Shown here piece by piece: positions 14,252 to 19,473 of a stretch of 19,473 nt of DNA. Numbering within the stretch: the first letter of the stretch is position 1; each line of letters starts with the position of its first letter. This stretch comes from Euryarchaeota archaeon UBA346 (GTDB lineage: Archaea; Thermoplasmatota; E2; DHVEG-1), in contig DAJP01000108.1 in assembly GCA_002496355.1 (NCBI GenBank), positions 1 to 19,473 on the forward strand, in the 5' to 3' direction. A model generated the notes under the pieces. That model saw nothing but the letters and a program-made list of their open reading frames with translations, was not told the origin of the DNA and did no database searches. Made by a program: the position numbers and the translations under genes.

Positions 14252-15439
14252 ATGAACATACCCGTGAAAAATAACGTCTGTTGGGTCGGAAAAATCGATT
14301 GGGATCTTCGGAAGTTTCATGGCAACGAGCTGTCGACACACCGGGGCTCAACCTATAATTCGTATCTTATAAGAGAGGAGAAAGTTGCTCTTATTGATAC
14401 TGTGTGGGGTCCGTTTGCGAAGGAGTTCGTAAAAAATCTTTCATCCGAGATCGACTTAAAGAAGATCGATTATGTGATAGCGAATCATGGGGAGACAGAC
14501 CATAGTGGTGCGCTTCCTGAGTTGATGCGACTAATCCCTGATGCACCTGTCTATTGCACGGCGAATGGTGTGAAGTCCTTGAAGGGGCAGTATCATGAGG
14601 ACTGGGATTTCAAGGTCGTTAAAACCGGTGACCGACTCAACCTTGGGAACAAAGAACTGGTGTTCATAGAAGCACCGATGTTGCATTGGCCTGATTCAAT
14701 GTTCTGTTATTTGACTGGTGATAATATTTTGTTTAGCAATGACGCGTTTGGGGAACATCTTGCCTCGGAGTTCATGTTCAACGATCTGGTTGATCAATCA
14801 GAACTGATGTTTGAGGCGTTGAAATATTATGCGAATATCCTTACTCCGTTTAGCGCCCTTGTCGAAAAGAAAATCAAGGATGTATTGGCGCTGAACCTGC
14901 CTGTTGATATGATCTGCACGAGCCATGGTGTCATCTGGCGGAAGAACCCGAAACAAATCATCGAAACGTATCTGAAATGGGCAAACAAGTATAAAGAAAA
15001 TCAGATCACCATCATGTATGATACGATGTGGAGTGGAACACGGGTCATGGCTGAATGGATCGCGAAAGGGATCACACAAGCTGATAAATCTGTTACCGTG
15101 AAGATTTTCAATATCGGGACGAGTGATAAGAATGATGTGATCACCGAGGTTTTCAAATCCAAGGGGATTATTTTTGGATCTCCTACGATCAATAAGGGTG
15201 TCCTTACTGCTGCGGCCTCCATGCTGGATGAGCTCCGAGGATTAGGTTTTAAGGATAAGAAAGCGGCAGCGTTTGGTTGTTATGGTTGGAGTGGAGAATC
15301 AGTGCAGATTATTAATGACCATTTGAAAGCTGCTGGATTCAGTGTCGTCGATGATGGTCTGAAACTGTTGTGGAATCCAGATGATGCAGGGAGGAAAACC
15401 TGCTTTGAGTACGGAAAATCCCTTGCGGGGAAACTCTAA
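14252..15439 (+). CDS. fprA: Flavodiiron protein (F420H2 oxidase / FprA type)
   Basis: The 395-residue product is a class A flavodiiron protein: an MBL-fold diiron domain (1-250) joined to a flavodoxin domain (about 252-395) and no added rubredoxin. Diiron ligands are visible: His79, Glu81, Asp83 and His84 in NHGETDHSG, His145 in APMLHWPDS, Asp164 in LFSNDAFG and His225 in CTSHGVIW. The FMN-binding loop is YDTMWSGTRVMAEWIAKG, with the FGSPTINKG and FGCYGWSGES loops further on. The enzyme reduces O2 to water, or NO to N2O, in the cytoplasm; archaeal members use F420H2 or rubredoxin as electron donor. This protects an anaerobe from oxygen or nitrosative stress. GGAGGT lies six bases before the ATG. 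The donor and the O2/NO preference cannot be read from the sequence. Confidence 0.95.
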   Translation: MNIPVKNNVCWVGKIDWDLRKFHGNELSTHRGSTYNSYLIREEKVALIDTVWGPFAKEFVKNLSSEIDLKKIDYVIANHGETDHSGALPELMRLIPDAPVYCTANGVKSLKGQYHEDWDFKVVKTGDRLNLGNKELVFIEAPMLHWPDSMFCYLTGDNILFSNDAFGEHLASEFMFNDLVDQSELMFEALKYYANILTPFSALVEKKIKDVLALNLPVDMICTSHGVIWRKNPKQIIETYLKWANKYKENQITIMYDTMWSGTRVMAEWIAKGITQADKSVTVKIFNIGTSDKNDVITEVFKSKGIIFGSPTINKGVLTAAASMLDELRGLGFKDKKAAAFGCYGWSGESVQIINDHLKAAGFSVVDDGLKLLWNPDDAGRKTCFEYGKSLAGKL

Positions 15440-15463
15440 CCTGAACAAAAAAAAAAAGTAATC

Positions 15464-15503
15464 TTCAGTATATGTAGATACATACGCAGATGCATATACT
15501 GAA
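15464..15503. repeat. Eleven-base inverted repeat with overlapping second palindrome
   Basis: TTCAGTATATG (15464-15474) is an exact reverse complement of CATATACTGAA (15493-15503), with an 18-nt loop. A second inverted repeat, TATGTA-GA-TACATA (15471-15484), overlaps the left arm, so the RNA could fold two ways. It may be a 3' hairpin of the flavodiiron mRNA or a regulatory site for the PKD array. Confidence 0.6.
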
Positions 15504-15531
15504 TTGTAGTAAAAACGAACTCGATATGATA

Positions 15532-15537
15532 TTTTTT
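15532..15537 (+). terminator. Possible T-run terminator after the flavodiiron gene
   Basis: Six T residues on the plus strand lie about 30 nt after the inverted repeat. The tract is short for an archaeal terminator, so the call is tentative. Confidence 0.35.
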
Positions 15538-15597
15538 AACAATAAAAAGAGGAGGTCACTTATTCGTATTAGGAAAAACTATTTTAACTTCTTCATT

Positions 15598-15606
15598 CAT
15601 ATAATT
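15598..15606 (+). promoter_or_regulatory. Possible TATA box of the PKD gene array
   Basis: The stretch around CATATAATTTTGC predicts a start near 15627 and a leader of about 25 nt holding GGGAGG nine bases before the ATG at 15653. Other A/T-rich stretches nearby could serve instead. Confidence 0.3.
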
Positions 15607-15652
15607 TTGCGTGTGAATCAGTAGCAAGAAGAATTAAGGGAGGACATAAAAT

Positions 15653-17413
15653 ATGGAAAAGAAATCTTTCACCTTTTTTGTTATTGTTCTTTTTATTGTA
15701 CCAACTATTGTCTCAGCGATACAGACAACGAACGACAATGACTGCCTCTTGAATATACCTCAGACGTCTTTCCTTCGTAGCCATATTGCATATGCCTTTG
15801 CGTCTTCAGAAAATTTTAGCGGGTTCGTAGAATTCTATTTAGACGACCCTGGAAATCTTAGTGGAAGTGGAAATTCTACGTTCCCAGGTTTTTGTGCTGG
15901 AGCAGATTTTGATTTCGAAGGAAATCTTTACTGTGTTGACTATGCGGGAGGCATCTATGTTATAAATATTGAAGATGGAACGGTGACGTTGATTGGATCT
16001 TCCATCGGGATGAACGGTCTTTGCTTTGATACCACCTCGTCGACTTGGTATGGAACAAGTTCAAATTGCCTCTATGTCGTTGATGTCACATCAGGAGCGA
16101 CCACATTGGTGGGATCTCATGGAATTACAAACACGATGATCGATGTTACCTGTGATAATGATGGGAACCTGTACGGATATGACGTTCTCTGGAGTGGACA
16201 TAGCACGTTGTACTCCATAGATAAGTCCACAGGACAGGCCACCCCAATCGGTGACATGGGGTATGGGTTTGTCTATGCTCAAGACGGCGCTTATGACAGA
16301 GATAACGGGATCTTCTATGTCGCTGGTTATTTTAACGATGGAACCCAGTCTGCATTGCTCATCTGTGACACCCAGACTGGTGCCTGTACGATAGAGGACT
16401 ACTTTCAATACGGGGTGTTTATTGACGGTTTCGCCATCCCCTTTGGCTCTCCAGATACATCTCCAACAGCGGATTTCACCTTCTCACCTGTTCATCCTTT
16501 GCCTGGAGAAACGGTGTTCTTTAACGCGTCATTAAGCTACGATTTAAATGGGTATATCATCTTGTACCAGTGGGATTGGGACAATGATGGGGAGTATGAG
16601 GATGCGTCTCCAAATCCAACCATGACTCATAGTTGGGCATATCCAGGGAGTTATCGTGTCGCTTTACGAGTGACTGATAATACAAGTTTGACGGGACGGA
16701 AAACAAAGACGGTTAACGTCATCAATACTTCACCAATGACACCAGAGGTGAGTGGCCCATCCACTGGGACGGTGAACCATGTCTACACCTTCTCGCTCAA
16801 CCCAGTCACAGACCCTGATGGTGACTCGATGTACGTCAAGTGGGATTGGGGTATTGGAAATCCGAGTGAATGGCTTGGACCATATCCATCTGGTCATACA
16901 ATTGAAGAATCAAATGTTTGGACAACTGCAGGTACGTATGATATACGAGCAAAACTCAAGGATATCTATGGATATGAGAGTAACTGGTCAGAACCACACG
17001 AGGTAACCATCAATGAAAACAACCCACCTAGTACACCGGATATCACCGGTCCAAATCGGATAAAAAAGGATGTCTATTATTTATACAGAGCAGTTGCAGC
17101 AGATCCTGAGGGTGATGATCTCTTTTATTTCTTCGATTGGGGTGACGGGATAACAAGTGGATGGCTTGGTCCGTATCATTCAGGTGGAACCACTGCAAGT
17201 CATCATTCCTGGAATACAACAGGAGATGTGCTCGTCAAGGTCAAAGCCAAGGATGTCTGGGGATCTGAAAGTGACTGGGGAATTATTGATGTTCAGATTC
17301 CTTATTCGAATAGTTTACGAGACATGTCGTTTTTCGAATGGTTGTTCAGCCATTTCCCAAATGCCTTTCCTGTCCTAAGATATCTGCTATGGAATAATAT
17401 GAAAAAAATTTAG
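15653..17413 (+). CDS. Exported beta-propeller/PKD protein 1
   Basis: The 586-residue product has a signal peptide (1-22). A propeller-like domain (about 45-262) follows, made of short strands with repeated GNLYCVDYAGGIYVI, WYGTSSNCLYVVDV and NLYGYD motifs. Then come a classical PKD domain (271-357, with W.WDND and YPGSYRVALRV), two further PKD-type modules (359-455 and 457-550, each with W.WG or DWGDG, SEWLGPY or SGWLGPY, and an AK.KD.(Y/W)G..S.W strand), and a short C-terminal tail (about 559-579). The tail motif FPNAFPVLRYLL is repeated in the next gene and may be a sorting or assembly signal. There is no clear transmembrane helix. GGGAGG lies nine bases before the ATG. It is the first of a tandem array; the next start lies 11 nt after its stop. 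The protein is likely a secreted or surface-bound binding protein. Confidence 0.9.
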   Translation: MEKKSFTFFVIVLFIVPTIVSAIQTTNDNDCLLNIPQTSFLRSHIAYAFASSENFSGFVEFYLDDPGNLSGSGNSTFPGFCAGADFDFEGNLYCVDYAGGIYVINIEDGTVTLIGSSIGMNGLCFDTTSSTWYGTSSNCLYVVDVTSGATTLVGSHGITNTMIDVTCDNDGNLYGYDVLWSGHSTLYSIDKSTGQATPIGDMGYGFVYAQDGAYDRDNGIFYVAGYFNDGTQSALLICDTQTGACTIEDYFQYGVFIDGFAIPFGSPDTSPTADFTFSPVHPLPGETVFFNASLSYDLNGYIILYQWDWDNDGEYEDASPNPTMTHSWAYPGSYRVALRVTDNTSLTGRKTKTVNVINTSPMTPEVSGPSTGTVNHVYTFSLNPVTDPDGDSMYVKWDWGIGNPSEWLGPYPSGHTIEESNVWTTAGTYDIRAKLKDIYGYESNWSEPHEVTINENNPPSTPDITGPNRIKKDVYYLYRAVAADPEGDDLFYFFDWGDGITSGWLGPYHSGGTTASHHSWNTTGDVLVKVKAKDVWGSESDWGIIDVQIPYSNSLRDMSFFEWLFSHFPNAFPVLRYLLWNNMKKI

Positions 17414-17419
17414 GGGGAG
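17413..17419 (+). promoter_or_regulatory. Ribosome binding site overlapping a stop codon
   Basis: GGGGGAG begins at the last base of the TAG stop of the first PKD gene and lies five bases before the TTG start of the second. It supports the TTG as start and close translational linkage of the two genes. Confidence 0.7.
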
Positions 17420-17424
17420 TAAAA

Positions 17425-19176
17425 TTGATACGAAGAAAGAGCTGCACGTATCTCGTGGTTGTTCTTTTTGTCGGGATAAATCTCTTCTCATCTCTGGGAC
17501 TGTCTCATGGTTCTTTCAATCAATCATCCGAACAAATCGAGTCATTAGCGGAAAGAGGTTATTTCTATGGATATTGCGCATACGACCCGAGTGGTCAACA
17601 TCTTCAAGGACCGGTCACTTTTGATACTCCTTATAATATCGTCTCCCTTGGTCCAGGTATCTGTCCGAATTTCCTGTCATGTGCTGATGTCGATACCATG
17701 GGGAATTGGTATGGAATCGATTATGCCGGTGGTTTATATCTCATAGAATTCGATGGAACAATGACCTTCATCGCTCCCACCATAGGCATGCAAGGATTAA
17801 GCTATAATACAGAGACAGACAACTGGTTTGGTTGTTCAGGTTCTATATTATGGAGTGTCGATGTGACCACTGGTGCGTCGACAATCATCTGCGATTTTGG
17901 TCCCAGTCTTTTCTTATGTGATATTGCCTTTGATTATGATAACACGTTATATGGGATTGGATATGACGGGGAGGAGTTTTTCCTCTGCATTCTTAATTAT
18001 ACCACGGGGGAAGCGACAGAGATAGGTCCTTTAAATCTCTATTTATTTTTTGATGCTGCCTATGATAGAAACAACGGGGTCCTCTATATCAATGGAAAGG
18101 GGAACAACGATCCGAATGCCTTCTATACCTGCGATATCTTTACAGGGGAGTGCATCTTAGTGGATTATTTTGAAGGTGACATGGACGTGGATGGCATCAT
18201 GGTCCCATACACGCTTCCGTTTCTCATTGCTGAATTCGCCTGGACTCCAACGAATCCTGGTGCAGGAGAGACAATCCTGTTTAATGCCTCAATGAGTTAT
18301 GATTCCGATGGGTACATCACTCTCTACGAATGGGATTGGGATAACGACGGAGTGTTCGAGGAATCACAATCCAGACCGACTACAACATATTCATGGGAAA
18401 ACCCAGGGGATTATACGGTGACTTTGAGAATCACTGACAACATAGGTGACACTGCAGTAAAAACAAAGATACTGCACATCATCAATCACCCTCCGCTCAC
18501 ACCAATCATCTATGGGCCGACCAATGGGAGAGTGAATATTGGTTATCCCTTCTCACTGAACCCAGTCACTGACCCTGAGGGTGACTCGATGTACGTCAAA
18601 TGGGAGTGGGGAGATGGAAACAATACTGAGTGGCTCGGTCCCTATGCCTCCGGTCAGACCATCTCCGAGACGTATGGATGGACGCATCCTGGGGTCAATG
18701 AGATCCGAGCAAAACTCAAGGACGCTTATGGGGCAGAAAGTAATTGGTCTGATCCTCATGTGATGACAATCGTTGATAATTCACCGCCAGACTCACCGGA
18801 TATTACTGGCCCGGTGAAGGGAAAACCTGGTACGAACTACTTGTATGTCTTCGAGACGGCTGATCCAGAGGGTGATGATGTGTATTATATGATCGATTGG
18901 GGTGACGAGACGAATAGTAGTTGGCTTGGTCCTTATAACTCCGGGGTACAGAAATCAGCCGGGCATAGATGGAACCAAAAAGGGACATATGTCATTAAAA
19001 TAAAAGCGAAAGACATCTGGGGTTCGGAGAGTGATTGGAAAACACTGTCTGTGACAATTCCTTTTAGTCATGGAATTCCTGTTTCCTCATTTTTCGACTG
19101 GTTGTTTACACACTTCCCACATGCGTTTCCTATTCTTCGACATCTTCTGAGCAATAGTGGGAAGGAATATTTTTGA
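17425..19176 (+). CDS. Exported beta-propeller/PKD protein 2
   Basis: The 583-residue product is a paralogue of the preceding gene product with the same order: signal peptide (about 1-27), propeller-like domain (about 45-260, NWYGIDYAGGLYLI, WSVDVTTGAS, TLYGIGYD), one classical PKD domain (about 268-355, WDWDNDGVFEES), two PKD-type modules with TEWLGPY and SSWLGPY, and the tail FPHAFPILRHLL. It starts at TTG with GGGGGAG upstream; no ATG is available before the signal sequence. The second PKD module is almost identical at DNA level to that of the first gene over about 60 bases, while the rest has diverged. It is probably secreted and sugar- or protein-binding. The ligand and the anchoring mode are unknown. 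Confidence 0.9.
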   Translation: MIRRKSCTYLVVVLFVGINLFSSLGLSHGSFNQSSEQIESLAERGYFYGYCAYDPSGQHLQGPVTFDTPYNIVSLGPGICPNFLSCADVDTMGNWYGIDYAGGLYLIEFDGTMTFIAPTIGMQGLSYNTETDNWFGCSGSILWSVDVTTGASTIICDFGPSLFLCDIAFDYDNTLYGIGYDGEEFFLCILNYTTGEATEIGPLNLYLFFDAAYDRNNGVLYINGKGNNDPNAFYTCDIFTGECILVDYFEGDMDVDGIMVPYTLPFLIAEFAWTPTNPGAGETILFNASMSYDSDGYITLYEWDWDNDGVFEESQSRPTTTYSWENPGDYTVTLRITDNIGDTAVKTKILHIINHPPLTPIIYGPTNGRVNIGYPFSLNPVTDPEGDSMYVKWEWGDGNNTEWLGPYASGQTISETYGWTHPGVNEIRAKLKDAYGAESNWSDPHVMTIVDNSPPDSPDITGPVKGKPGTNYLYVFETADPEGDDVYYMIDWGDETNSSWLGPYNSGVQKSAGHRWNQKGTYVIKIKAKDIWGSESDWKTLSVTIPFSHGIPVSSFFDWLFTHFPHAFPILRHLLSNSGKEYF

Positions 19177-19186
19177 AGGAATAACG

Positions 19187-19473
19187 ATGGCAAAAAAAAT
19201 TTGGGGAAAAGTGCTGGTTTGTGGAATCATCATCCTGTTCATAGGAACCAGTTCGATTCCATCGACTGAAACGATGACAAAGCAGAGTGAAGGATCAAAA
19301 CATCTTCTAAATGAAAGAGCACCCACCATTAGTCAACCTCTATCGGTACTAACAACTAGATTAGCGCTTCAAAATCAACAAAGAGACATCGCCTTTTGTT
19401 ATGCATGTAATGTGGTCGCAAACCCACCATATTGGTTTTCTTCCGATGATGAGTATCTGGCACCATGTATTTT
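19187..19473 (+). CDS. Third exported propeller/PKD-family protein, cut by window end
   Basis: An open frame starts with ATG 10 nt after the stop of the preceding gene, has AAGGA six bases upstream, and stays open for 95 codons to the window end. The product begins MAKKIWGKVLVCGIIILF, a clear signal peptide ending near SSIPS. The segment DIAFCYACN..ANPPYWFSSDD aligns with HIAYAFASSENFSGFVEFYLDD at the start of the propeller domain in the first PKD protein. It is therefore probably a third tandem paralogue. Its remaining domains lie outside the window, so PKD modules are assumed, not seen. Confidence 0.75.
   Translation, partial: MAKKIWGKVLVCGIIILFIGTSSIPSTETMTKQSEGSKHLLNERAPTISQPLSVLTTRLALQNQQRDIAFCYACNVVANPPYWFSSDDEYLAPCI

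Larger units (their letters stand above)
15440..15652. other. Intergenic region with inverted repeat and promoter of the PKD array
   Basis: The 213-base gap contains a poly-A run just after the flavodiiron stop, an 11-bp inverted repeat, a short T-run (15532-15537), a GGAGGT that is not followed by a start codon, and the promoter and GGGAGG ribosome binding site of the first PKD gene. No RNA gene was recognised. Confidence 0.5.

Noticed and set aside
15545..15560. GGAGGT in the gap before the PKD array, suggesting a small gene
   Set aside because: No ATG, GTG or TTG follows at suitable spacing with a usable frame, so it is not a credible start site.

Overview
The window looks like a piece of an archaeal chromosome. 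Genes are preceded by A/T-rich TATA-type boxes and followed by poly-T tracts. Shine-Dalgarno motifs are GGAGG or GGTGA types, several starts are TTG, and the large exported proteins are dense in N-x-S/T glycosylation sequons and PKD-like modules. The signal-peptide style and the F420/flavodiiron-type oxygen defence fit a euryarchaeal, possibly Thermoplasmatota-related, anaerobe. That placement is an inference; no rRNA or other phylogenetic marker is present. No tRNA, rRNA, CRISPR array or transposon was seen.

Left part (1-10527, all minus strand): a cluster of cell-surface genes. From upstream to downstream it holds a giant 1879-residue membrane-anchored modular protein, two closely related secreted proteins of about 370 residues, and a two-gene unit for C-terminally anchored surface proteins (449 and 231 residues). 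The proteins share modules. An N-terminal domain ('domain A') occurs in the 449-residue protein and at the N-terminus of the giant protein. A second domain ('domain B', marked by WYDQG, DE[FY]GIY and IPxGxxxGxY) makes up the two secreted proteins and the C-terminus of the giant protein, with a faint echo in the 231-residue protein. The giant protein also has a choice-of-anchor-J/MAM-like region, five Ig-like repeats and a DUF2341-type domain inserted inside the fifth repeat.

Middle part (10567-14068, minus strand): a compact operon of an MBL-fold hydrolase, a DrrA-like ABC ATPase, an ABC-2 permease and a terpenoid-cyclase-like alpha/alpha-toroid protein. The first three genes overlap by a few bases.

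Right part (14252 to the end, plus strand): a flavodiiron protein divergent from the MBL gene, then a tandem array of three related exported genes. Two are complete (beta-propeller, three PKD-type modules, and a conserved FPxxFPxLRxLL tail). The third runs off the window end.

The likely common theme is building and displaying a glycosylated extracellular layer, with an exporter operon and oxygen/NO detoxification between the two surface-protein clusters. The best candidates for undescribed biology are the A/B module set with its giant double-spanning scaffold, and the short C-terminal tail motif of the PKD proteins.
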